Shown: piece by piece, positions 25,805 through 37,300 of the stretch
Layout: every line of letters starts with the position of its first letter
How positions within the stretch are numbered: position 1 is the first letter of the stretch
Assembly: GCF_947507565.1 (NCBI RefSeq)
Contig: NC_089182.1
Span: 1,736,001-1,800,000, forward strand
From: Oscarella lobularis
Taxonomy: Eukaryota; Porifera; Homoscleromorpha; Homosclerophorida; Oscarellidae
Direction: 5' to 3'
Length of the DNA: 64,000 nt
Notes under the pieces: generated by a model
What the model saw: the letters and a program-made list of their open reading frames with translations, nothing else
Told to the model about the DNA's origin: nothing
The model's database searches: none
Position numbers and translations under genes: made by a program

Positions 25805-26043
25805 ACCCGTCGAAGACGGGTACACGTATGGTGTACAAGAACAAGGTTTATTTTAGAACAGACTGAACGAACGTTTATAAGAATGTTTTTCTTTAAAATC
25901 GTTCAACAATAGCGATTCAAGATAAATGTAAGCATCGTCGCTAGGCCTACAGTACGTATACTTCGCGGATTGTAGCGTCTATAGCGTCGCCAATTCACCC
26001 TTTTCGCGTTTGAACTAGTTTAGGTGCCCGTGCTTTGCACGGG
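25805..26043. repeat. Pair of short perfect hairpins, possible mobile-element debris
   Basis: ACCCGTC-GAA-GACGGGT at 25805-25821 and CCCGTGC-TTT-GCACGGG at 26027-26043 are perfect 7-bp stems with 3-base loops. GC-rich end hairpins of this sort occur near Helitron termini, but I see no Rep/helicase gene and no clear CTRR end. The element identity is unproven. Confidence 0.4.
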
Positions 26044-26798
26044 AAATATGGACCCGCTTAAATTAATCTTAAATCAAATCAAAATGACGACTGAAGTTGG
26101 TAAGGCTGTGCTAATTATTCTCTCTTTTCAATGGGCATCCACATATTAGAGTCCAGTTGCTCTGAGAAAAAAACCTTGCCCCATTTCTCATACAAGACCG
26201 CCTCTCATTCAAGGCGCCTTACAAGCGCTAGAAGCGATCATTTATTTCTACTACTGAAAGAGCATTAATTAAGCTTTCGAATGAGCCTATGCACGCTGGA
26301 ATCCGTTAGGAACTCGCCGAGATACACCCCTGTCCAAATATACATACGTGTGGCCCAATTATATATTACACTGACCTCGACTCATTCAAAGCCAATAACT
26401 CAGCGTGTGCAGATTGTACAGACTCGGCTAATGGCGCAAACGAATGCCGAGAGAATGAGACGTACTATAGGGTTACCGGGTTATCTCTGCGAATGTAGTC
26501 GAACGGGTGTCCCAAAATGCATGGTGTCCCAATTTGCATACTTACCTCTAGAAGGCGTAGCGAATGAGCCTATTCGACCAAACCGAAAGCTTCTGACGTC
26601 ATCCAAGATTGCCGCCGCTCTTAGTAGTATAGATTGAGAGTCGGAAGGGTGATAGGACTTCATTTTGGGAGCTTCTGATTCATGTGACAGAAAACCTTGA
26701 CTTACAAAGAATAACCGACGGCGTTCACCGGTAAAAAATAAAACAAACCATGAAATCAGAAATGCATGCTGATCATACGAGAGAGATAACCTCCCGGC

Positions 26799-29700
26799 TC
26801 AGTTACCTTCTTTGCCGGACTTTTCTGGAATCGAGATTTCTGCGTACGTTTCGTCACCTGCGCCTGCAGTATGAAAAGTTGGTCAACCACTTACTAGAAT
26901 CTTCTGATACGCGCCTTATGTACCTTTTTGATACTTTACAGACGCCATTCCGTACGCACTGGATACCGTCGTTTTCTGAGGCATGATATCACCCTCAAGT
27001 TTGACATTCATTTCGAATGGTATTTCGTAATCGTCCCTCTCATCTTTGACGACGTAGGCCTTCTCTGATATCTGTCGCTGTCGAACGAGTACCGCAAGGA
27101 GAGCAACAAAGGCAATGAGAATGATGACAAACAAAACGAGAAATGCAATTCCAGCGGTGCCAAACAAAGACGTTCCAGACACTTGTTCCGAGTCACTTTG
27201 ATCGCAAGCAATATCAGCGTTCGCATAAAAGCCTAGTGACAATAATAACAAATGATGACGATATTCGATAGGAGAAGAGTAATCTTACTTGACGGTCCAC
27301 TAGACGACTCCAAATGCATCTAAAGCATCGAGTGTCGGAGTACTATATAGTATCAACTATTTCTACTGCCTACTCCTTCTTTTTCGTCAATCACGTAGGC
27401 GACGAAGTAAATTGAATACATGGCATTCTTTTCTGAAGTTTGACCACCGACCTCCACGGATACGTCGTTTCGAACCAAGTTGTAGTGACTGTAATTGTAA
27501 GATGCTACTTCGCGCCAAATCTCGTCGTTCCGGCTAGCACTTGGTGGAACAAAAGACGGTACAGGACGACGACCAAAATACAGAAACACCTTGATGTAGC
27601 TAACGAGTGCTTCGTAGCTTACTGCTCAAAATGATGGGCTACCGCGATTAATTCTTTACCTAATAGGAGCTTCTTCGTCAGAAATAAATGGAGCTGTGAA
27701 ACGCACAACGCCATCTTTAGAGTCGACGACCATTTCTTCCAGTGGATTAGATATAGATGGTGGACGTTCAGGAGCTAAACAAGAAAGATGAGTGATTTGG
27801 GTGAATAGAGAATCGATATTACCCCTAATCAAAGTTTCGTCGGTGATACTAGCGGGAGAACTTTCGGGAAATGCGTCAGCGTTGTTGATGACAGTCACGT
27901 TGATCTGGTAACGAGAATAGGCACGAAGACCGGTCAGATTGAAGGACGGCACAATAGATTCCACAGATGAAATCCCTCTTTCCGCTTCGTCCAATCTCCA
28001 GTAGTACAACTGCGAAAGAAAAGGCACACTAAAAACAGATAAAATAAATAACTTGATTTACCTTGTACGTCCTGATAACGCCGATGATATTCAGAGGACT
28101 TTTCCACGTCAAGAATAACGATTCAAACGTCTTGCTGATAATCTCAACATTCACTGGAGAATTCGGAGCTACAGAAATGGAAAACAGTGATATACAAAAT
28201 GTTGCAAGCAACGATCCAAGAAGTCCTTACTAGACACGTTTATATAGCACAATTCGGTTGAACTTCCAACACAATCCTTTCCTCGGTGCTTTCTTGCGGG
28301 ATTGTCCACTGTCCGAGATTTCGAGCACGCGGACCATGGACTCCACCCGCAATCCACTAAAAGAACATTCTACAACTCGTAAGAATGTTAACTAAGCATA
28401 CCGCTGATGCTCAAGTTGAACTGTAACGCTTCCTGGAGCTTATCAATCCAAGTGTATTGGCATGTGTACCTTGTGTCAATCAATGGAGCTTTTCTAATAT
28501 GAAGACTTGTACGGTTGTTCACTGTCGAGTGTCCAACATCAGAAACGGATGACAACAATGGAATTGGGCTGTTGCCCGATTTCCACTGAATATTTAGCAA
28601 TGAATTCAAGTTCGTTGAATCAGGACTAACGCCACACAAAACAGGAAGTGGAAGCGGATCTCCGCCGTACACAAAACGTTTCCAGACGCGACAGAAGAGT
28701 CGTCGTAGAGAATGCCGACGCCAAGTTCTAATGATCAGAAAGTGTAAAGAAAACACTCTAGAATCATACTATTCGTACCGTAGCTTGCTTCCAATTCACA
28801 CACGCTGAGATAGCCAATTGACGATGACATTTTTTGAACGTTAATGTACCGTCCCCACAATGAAGAAGAACACATTATTGTTGTAGTCCAATTACTTGCC
28901 CCGTTGTTTCTATTTGGAACAGTACCACAGAGCGGATTGTCATTTCCATCATTGGTTAAATCACTTCCTATCCGCACAAACGCCCCATTGCCTCGATTTT
29001 CTCTAAATGATGTTTCTATGCTTCTTATCAAATATGCTGTCTTCAAATCGACTCGCAACCATGGTGTGGTTGACCTATAAGTTGTTGCACAGTCTTCGTA
29101 ATTCAATGTGCCGTCAATAGCCAGTGAAGCCGACAGCCTTACACTACCATCTGAATTTTGCCACGTAGCCAATGGACCGTGGGTAGCAACAGCACTTATC
29201 GCCTTCATGTCAATTTTGCCACCTATCAAACCGCCAATGAACTCAGTCTAGTAGATAAACATACACTCACAGTTTGTATTGACGCAATCCTCTGATAAGG
29301 GCGTTGGACAGTCTGCACCAGCCCCAATTTTATTTTGAGTGATGGTTCTGGCCCTCGTTCCTCGTCCACATGATGATGAGCACGCTGACCATGAACTCAC
29401 TTGACAATCAACTACCAAAAAAGTAAATGACTTGAACATTCTGCACGATTCCATCATACCAGTAAATGTAAGATTGACTGTTTTGGCCTTAACAATGTTG
29501 TTTGCTGTATATTGGCATTTGTAGTGACCATTTGTAGGAGTAGACATAAGAGGACTTAATTGCAATTCTTTATATCCTGATGAGCCATCCGCTTGCCTAA
29601 TAGTAGCAGAGTTCTGTTCTGGAACGTCTGTTCCATCAGGAAATTTCCATGTGGGACTAAAGTCTCCTTTTGATGAACCACAGAGTACAACACCTCCTGC

Positions 29701-30530
29701 GGCTGTAACATCTAATTTTGAAATTGGTGCAGTGGTCTTTGTTATGCCAATGCCGGGATCTATGAAAACAGAAAATAGTTTATTCCCAAAACGTTTCTGT
29801 CACCGGTTCCTACCCTCAGTTCCATTATAATACACTTCAACTTCACACACGAGCAACCACTGATTTCCTCCCTTGCCATCCTGCCCTGTTTGTCGAATGC
29901 TGACATGTTGAACCCAATTGACAGGAGAACAAGGAAAGTCAGTAAATGTAGATGAAGCTACGTTAACGCTAGTTCCACATTGATAATCGTTGGTTCCATC
30001 CGACTTGATTGCACTCTTTCCCACGTAAACTTCGGTGCCATTTCCATACCGCAAACTAGACAACAATAATCTGATCTTGTTCACAGAGTAGAGATGGCCC
30101 AAATCAATAGAAAGCCACACAATTGGAGTAGATGATTCAGATACAGCGCAATCGGCCCATTTTTGACCTAATTGCCCATCCGCCGCCCGTTGATATGAAC
30201 TCTGACTGTGAATGCCGTTCTTATGAAACGCCAGCTTGTTCGTTGTTAGATTTACTTTTGTTTCTGCAAAATACATACACCTAGATCACCGCCGCGGCAG
30301 CGTAGAAAAAGATACTGTACACATTTACATTCTTGTGTGCTAGTCTACAGCCTATAGGTACATTGATAGGTACAGTCTACATCTACAAAGGTTCGTCTCG
30401 GTGAAGAGAGTGGCGGGTACGCGTCCACGAGTGCTAAGCAGCCCGTTTACTCACCGCCAGAGACGCGGACAGGACCGAAAAGCATCGTCGTCGCTGCCAG
30501 TTCGAAAAGTAAACAGGTCAAGAGAGCCAT
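26799..30530 (-). CDS. Receptor gene A: F5/8C-Ig-TSP1-FN3 membrane protein, with an apparent frameshift
   Basis: Single-pass surface receptor without a kinase. Order: signal peptide exon 30530-30455 (MALLTCLLFEL...SGG, phase 1); F5/8C domain 30263-29814 (WLSIDLGHLYSVNKIR); Ig-like about 29.76-29.46 kb; TSP1 repeat about 29.41-29.27 kb (WSACSSSCGRGTR); second F5/8C about 29.24-28.78 kb; second Ig about 28.73-28.40 kb; second TSP1 about 28.36-28.23 kb (WSPWSACSKS); two or three FN3-like units 28.18-27.35 kb; TM segment about 27.11-27.17 kb (FGTAGIAFLVLFVIILIAFVA); and a tail with YEIP, SSAYGM and a last exon 26863-26799 carrying ETYAEIS. Compared with gene B, one base is missing near 28677 in the second Ig exon, which breaks the frame. 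The gene may be a recent pseudogene, or the base may be an assembly error. A conserved GAAG|GT at the end could also be a donor to a further exon. Confidence 0.75.
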
Positions 30531-31393
30531 GAGTGGAGTCCGCCGAACAACCTCGTCAGAGACGAACAAGGATTTGTGGAGGAGAAGGCGAAGCAGCACA
30601 GATATTAAAGATAGCGTGACGTCTGTTCGTCCACTCGTCCTCCCACCATGTACCCAGCATGTACCCAACGCGCGTCGCAAGCCACACCCTAATCGAGACC
30701 TCATGCACACGACTGTCAAACCACGAAATCTATAAAAGAAGAGAGACACCCAGACAATGAATTAACATCACGCAGAAACCTACCCAATGTAAGTTACAAG
30801 TCGATCTGCTTACCTACTGCAGATCGATCATCCAAACGTATTTGAAATTTGTTGGAGTAACAATTTCAGCGTAAGTTTCCTCGCCAGAGTTGCCTGCAGC
30901 AGTAAGGAGTGCTCAAAATACTAGCGCAGCAGTAGATAGTGCTTGTCGAACTTTCCTTTCCTCTTGAACTGTCGTCATTGGAGCCTATCGACGCTATTTT
31001 CCTTTTGGATGTTGCGCCATGCAAATAAAAAAAGGCTAAACTGATTTCGGCTATGAAAAGAAACACATAGACGATAGCACTAGCGCAGAATTAAACCTAC
31101 TACCCGGACTGCGTTGCCCCGCCAGTCAATCAAGCGCCAACTTGTAACACCAACCGTAAAAGCAAAACTGCATTGAGATCTCTGCTGATGATCTAAAACA
31201 GGTAAATCGTTCAAGTTGGCAGTAACAAAGTTCAATTCAATATTGCATGTGCGCAGCACTACAGGACGGAGATGGTAAGGTACAAATCAATCAAGCATTA
31301 CATACGAAGGGAAGAGGCAGTCTAGTAAACACCAAAAACCGCTTGAATATAACAAAAAACAAAACACAGTTAGTACTGTAGTCATGATTACGT
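30531..31393. other. Gap between gene A and the kinase gene, holding receptor debris
   Basis: It holds the promoter side of gene A, the broken receptor tail exon at 30814-30893, and a segment at about 30950-31090 that is repeated near 41240-41440. No intact gene was seen. Confidence 0.55.
30814..30893 (-). pseudogene. Orphan receptor tail exon (relic D)
   Basis: After an acceptor CTGCAG the frame reads NSGEETYAEIVTP and stops at CAGTAG. It is nearly the same as the last exon of gene B (GDSGEETYAEIS). No TM or ectodomain exon stands upstream at the expected place, so it looks like the remnant of a lost paralogue. Confidence 0.7.
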
Positions 31394-34300
31394 CTACAGA
31401 GAAGTCTCAGGGGCATCGCTTGTAACGACCAGAACCTCACCTCCCTTATCTTTTTCAGCAAGTTCAGACTGCTTCTTTAAGGCCGAAGCATCGGCACTTT
31501 CAGCGTTAGCGTCGCTCTCCTTCGGTGAACTATCAATACCTCCCATGTCGAAGTAAGTATTTTCCACTGCACCCGACGCTTCCGGAATAGCAGCAAGCGG
31601 CGGCGAAGCTGAAACGGTGGTGTCGCCAGTACCCATATCAACGTAGCTATCCATCTTGGGAAGCTTGGCAGCATCCTCATTCTCACCTGAGTCTGACAAA
31701 ACTTCGTATTGATTGGGAACAGCTCTTCCTTCAGGTCTCGGCTCCTCTTCGTCATCGTAGCCACCAAGAGCGACGCCGCCTGTCATATCTACGTAGCTAG
31801 TGAATTTCTTCCGATGATCGCTCGAAGACGTTGGCTTTGTTTCCGGCGTATAATCGCTTCCCTCTTCTACTGCCGCCGTCGCTTTCTTCTTCATCGTATC
31901 CGTCATATGCACGTAGCTCACGTGCTTCTTCGCCACTGCGCTCGTCGGTGGAACAGTCGTCAACTGTGAAGGATCAAAGTAATCGTCGTTTACCGCATAG
32001 CTGTAGACGGCTCCGACGCCACTATTCCTGCACGCGACGAGCATCTTCTTCAACTCGTCTTCGACGACGCTCGTGGGAATGCGATCGCTCGGCAATCGCT
32101 CCCAGCAGCGGAGCATGAGCTTGTAGACGGCTTCGGGGGTTACGGGGGGACAGGGCAGAACGAGACTGCCACTGATAATGCCTCCAAGTACTTTCTCGTT
32201 CTCCTGCCCGAAATAGGGTTGAAATCCAAAAGAGAAAATTTCCCAAAGGAGAATGCCGGTCGACCAGGTGTCCGATTCGACGGTATATTTGCCGTCCATG
32301 ATCGCCTCCGGCGCCATCCAGCGTACGGGAAGCGCGCCGCCTTTCTTTCGATAGTAGTCGCCGACGTAGACGTCTTTCGCCATGCCGAAATCGGCGATCT
32401 TGACGACGTAATTCGCATCGTCGCCGACGTCATCACCGCCGACGAGACAATTGCGCGCGGCAATGTCGCGATGAACGAACTTGCGCGAGGCGAGATGAGC
32501 GACACCAGCAACGGCCTGCGAGGCGATGTTGAGAAGTTGCTCGAGAGAAAGAAGCGGACGCACGCGTTCCTCGCTGGCGCGCGCCGCGCGAACGAATTCC
32601 TTTAGATCGCCGTGTTTCATGAGTTCGGTGATGAGATAGAGCGGTTCCTTGAGCGTGCATACGCCGAGCAGAGCGATGACGTTCGGATGATCAAAGTCCA
32701 TCATAATTTGTATTTCCTTCCGGAAGTCCTCCGCCGTCTCGCGCGACGAGCCTCCTTTCACCGTCTTGACGGCGACTCGCGTTTCTTTTTCGTCTTTGAC
32801 GATATTCTTTGCGACGGCAAGATAGACTTTGCCGAACTGTCCTTCACCAATCTCTTTCACGATATCCAATCGGGTTCGATCAAACTGGAAGTCGTCGTAC
32901 TTCGGCCAATCGTAGAGCCAGTGATTGCCAGCGACGTATCGGTTTCCTTCGGACATTTCAAAGCCCGGCTGCGTGACTGAGTACTCCTTTGTTCGCGTTC
33001 GCTTTCTCCAGTAAAAGAAAGCGAATACGACGACAAGAACGACGATTAGAAGTGGAAAAAAGACGCCGAGCCCAATAGCAACCCCTTTGCTACCTAAACA
33101 ACAAGACAGACCAAAAACTAATAAGAAAACATTATGATCTAGATGTGTTGCGTTTTTACCCTCTGGAGCCTGCTCTTTAGGCCGAAACAAGATGCACGGA
33201 TTGCTAGCTGGACCCTCCCCACCGTGCTCAGTGTACGCGACCACCGTCACATTGTACTCTACTCCCGTCTCCAAATCGTCCAAAGCGGTAGCCGTTGTTT
33301 CGACGAGTCGACCGCGCATCGGATCGTTATCCTTTATCGTCTCTTTCGCCGCCTTTCCTTGAACGTAGACGCGATAGTTTCCCGGTTTCCCTTGCCAACG
33401 ACTCGAAGGAACGATTGTAAAATTCAATTTGAAAGAATCAAAGTTTGAGTCGTCGCCGGCGTCGTCAAGTGCCGTGCATCCATGAATCGTAGGCGCAGCA
33501 TTGGGAACTAGAAAAAAACCAACGGTTTCATTAAAATAAAGTAAAGGCCGTCTACGTCACAAACCTGACTCGTTCGTTCGAATCCTAATCCTCGTTTCTA
33601 GACCCTCACCAGCACCTGAAGCGGCAACGGCAATAACGTCGTAAAACGTGTATGCCATGAGATCGCGAAATGCCGTTGATCCTTGTCTCTGTTCCGAAAC
33701 CATTGTGTTTCTCTGTCGTCCCGACTGCCCCTCAACGCTAATGCGAACCCACTTCAAAATCCCATTCGTCTTCCTGACAATCCATGATACAGCAACGGAA
33801 TTGGCCGTCGTCTCGTAGCGAAACACCTCCGGAGCATCGGGAACTGGAAAAAAAAAATTAAATTCATTTTGTCTGCCGACTTCGAAGAGCTAACCTCCTT
33901 CACTCGTTCGCGCTATCTCAGTAGCGGACGGTCCCAGATCCCGAGCGCCGTACGTGATGGCGGCAACACTCGCGCGATAAAACGTATATGGTTTGAGACG
34001 TGACGTGATAATGTGATGTTCTTCAGGCTGTGTCCGTTTGCTGAACTCGGTGCCGCTTTTATTGGCTGCCCAATAGCGAACGTGAAAACCGCCCAAGACG
34101 CCGTTCAACAAGCACGTCACGCCGTTGTGCGTGCCGGAGGAAAGCGGCGACACCCACTCAAGACGAAGATGCGTGCTATTAATCGTTTTTATAGCGAAAT
34201 CCCTCGGCGGACACGACGGTGCGCTCGAGTTCGTTTGAAAGTAACGACGCATTGAAGAGACGTTCCCGCCGTTTGAATACGAAGCGATGACAACAGCGTA

Positions 34301-37300
34301 GTGTAGAGTAAAACTGTGCAAGCCGTCGACACGAGCACGCGTTCCCTGACGAACGAATACTGATCGACGAAACGACGTCCCGTCCTGTAAAACGTTCACG
34401 TAGTAGGATAGGGGCGAGGCAAAGGCTTTCGGGCGTTTCCAAGTGACGGTGATGCTGTCGTAAGTAGAATTGTGCAAATTGACGTTGCGCGGCGCTCCAT
34501 CGTCGACACTCGCCGCGCGCGTGCGAAGCGACGTCGCGCTCGGTATGCCGAGCCCTTCGCTGTTGTACGCGCGCAAGGAGACCTTGTAGAGCGCCGGGTT
34601 TTCAAGACCGGTGACGAGTTGAAATCGCTCCGAGCGCGCCGTACGATGAATGGTCGTCAGCGTCGCCGGCGTGCCCGTTTCGTTCGCCCACTCGGTCGTC
34701 ACCTCGTAGCCGAGGATTTCGCCGTTTGGTCGTCGCGGCGTGCCCCAGAACACCGCCAGCGTGCCGTCGTCTTCCGCTTTGACGTCGAAGGCGGTCGGAC
34801 GTCCAGGACCTAAACTTATTCTGTTGAGCATTTAATTACATGCAAAAAGTATTTGACGCGTACGTCCGGGATCCGTTCGAATTTCAACAGGGTCGCTTTC
34901 CGGTCCCGTCCAGTTTCGATTGCGTAGATTGTACGCCCACATAACGAAACGATATTCGGTGAGACCAACAAGGTCAGAAACGCGCCATCGATAGCGGTCG
35001 TCAGCGACGAGGCGCAGCTCGTCAGGACGAAGTATCACGGGCGGCTTTGCTTCATTTTGGCCCGTCACGAGCGACCAGTACGTAAAAGCGTAGCTGATTC
35101 GACCGTTTGGCTTTTTGGGTGGTTTCCACTCGAGCAAGACCGACGCGTCGTCAACCGACTCGGGCGGAATTTTGAAGTAAGATAATTTTCCGGGTCCTAC
35201 AGAAGAAAACCATTACCTCTCGCCAAAGCAAAGTCTGCAGATTCAATACTCACTTCCTTCGGGCGTCCACGCAAAGACTGTCGACGATTTGTTTGGGTTG
35301 CCATTCGCCGCGACGGTGATGCGATAATAGGTGTACGGGGTTAGGCCTTGGATTTCATATTCGGTCTCGCTGCCATCTACCTTAGCCTCATTCGAGATGC
35401 CAAAACCGGCTTCTTCTTTGTGCGAAATCGTATAGAATTCCGGAACGGTGGTGTTCATTGAAACGTTTTGCCAGTGAATCAATAACGCTGTTGAATTGAT
35501 CTTGACGACCCGAGTTGCTTCCAATCCTTCCGGAGCACCGACAACTACGCAATCAAAGCGATTTGTGTAAAAATTAAATAAAAAATACGTTCGTATACCC
35601 TTTGGCTGAGTTTGAACGGTAGTATGATGTTGTCGCCGTTCGCCCCAACCCTTCGATGTACTTGCGTCCATGGCAACGGAGTACGACTTGCCGCTCTCCA
35701 AGCCGTCGACGACTTTGAACGTGTCGTCTGCGTCCGCAAATACGGCGAACGGCGAAGAGTCTGCGCGACGACGTCGACTAGTCGACGTTGACGTTACGAT
35801 AATACGATATTGCGTGATCTTTCCTCGAGGATTGCTCGGCGGCGACCAGCTGACGCCAAGAGCCGTCGTTCCGATCGAATCTACGCGAGCAATGATCGGA
35901 GGTCCAGGAACTAAAGGAAGCAACGCAGTAGAATTATCGGTGACTGACTGTGTATGCGCTGCCGTCTCACCATCTTCATCTGTTCTGATAGATAGCTCGT
36001 CGCTTCTAGGTCCTGTTCCTTTCGTCGTTTCGCCAGCAACGGAGATGAGATAGTCTGTGAAAGCGCGCAAGCCGTCGATCGTAGCGGACAAGACGTTTCC
36101 AGGAATGGCGATGCGTTGCTCGTTAACGGCGTCGTTTTGCGGACGATAGAAGACGACGTAGTTGAGTCGACCGTTGCGACTATCCTCCGGAATAGAATTC
36201 CAACGAATGGTAACATTGTCTTTGTGAACCGCCGCTGACGAAACGCTTCCGGGTGGAACGCTCGGAGCTATCAGAGAAAAAATACAATACACGATTCATT
36301 TGACTTTTGAAAAAAGCGAACTTCCGTCAGGTGTCTTCACAATTGTTCTAACGGACGGCACCCCCCGTCCAACTCTCGTCGCCGCCGTCACTGTGACCGC
36401 GTACTCGCGCCCCGAGCGAACATTCGGTACGGTGGTGTTGCTTGCGGACGAGACGAATTTCTCTTCGCCACGAGCCAAGAGACCGCCCAAGTAGACGTTG
36501 ACGTAGTAGCTCGTGATGATACCGTTTCGATGCTCAAGTTGCGGCGGCTCCCATCGCACAATCATATGTGCACCGAGCTCCGGGGTAAAGCGACCATCGC
36601 CGGAAACATTGAGCGGAGGACCGTCAGGAGCTAAAACAATTTAATTAAAGAATCTTATACAATTTCTTTGCGACTTCTTACTTCCTTCCTTTGTTTTTCC
36701 TACAACGAAGTCACTCAAGCCGGACGAGCCCGTAATTGCAATAGCTTCCACTTGAACGGCGTACTCGGAGAACGGATTTAGTCCCGTCATCGAGGCGACA
36801 TGCGGCGGCGGCGTTCCAACGACGTCCAGTTTCGGCGTGCAAATGCACTTGTTATCGTTCGACGAGCGTCGGCACGCGATAACGGAAAACATTTTGACGT
36901 TGGCGTCGCTATACTTCCAGGTGACGTTCAACGAATCGATCCCGCTCGACTGGATGGATAGATCTGTGGGACTGTCGCCTCCTTTCCGTACGGTCACTCC
37001 ATCAAAGGCTTTATTCGTCATCAGACCGGAGTAGCTTGTCGCTTTAACGTGTACACGAGAGAACGACGTTGCCGATGAATTGATAACGGCCGTAAAGTCG
37101 TTTAGTACGCATTTGCCGTTCAGAGCGCAAGTACACGACTGGCTCAGACACTAAAATACCCTTAGATCGATCGCTATGCATGTACAAGTAGAGAGCTTTG
37201 CTTGCCTTATCGGGATGTTGAGCGTTTATAGTCACTGTCGACTGACCGATAATGCTGACGGTCACCTCTTTAACGCCGCTTTCCGCATCAACGGCGTTCA

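Larger units (their letters stand above)
24358..26798. other. Intergenic region with hairpins and one doubtful exon
   Basis: No supported complete gene. It contains an imperfect inverted repeat (24682-24781), two short perfect hairpins (25805-25821, 26027-26043) and a possible first exon at 25555-25703. Open frames near 26.3-26.6 kb have no recognisable product. Confidence 0.5.

Noticed and set aside
25805-26043. Calling the hairpin pair a Helitron
   Set aside because: No Rep/helicase frame, no clear 5' TC or 3' CTRR end; reported only as hairpins.
26281-26637. 118-aa plus-strand frame in the intergenic region
   Set aside because: No motif, no splice context and no similarity that I recognise; it is probably a chance frame.
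31709-32605. Plus-strand frames of 86-128 aa over the kinase domain
   Set aside because: Antisense to a clear tyrosine kinase; no independent support.
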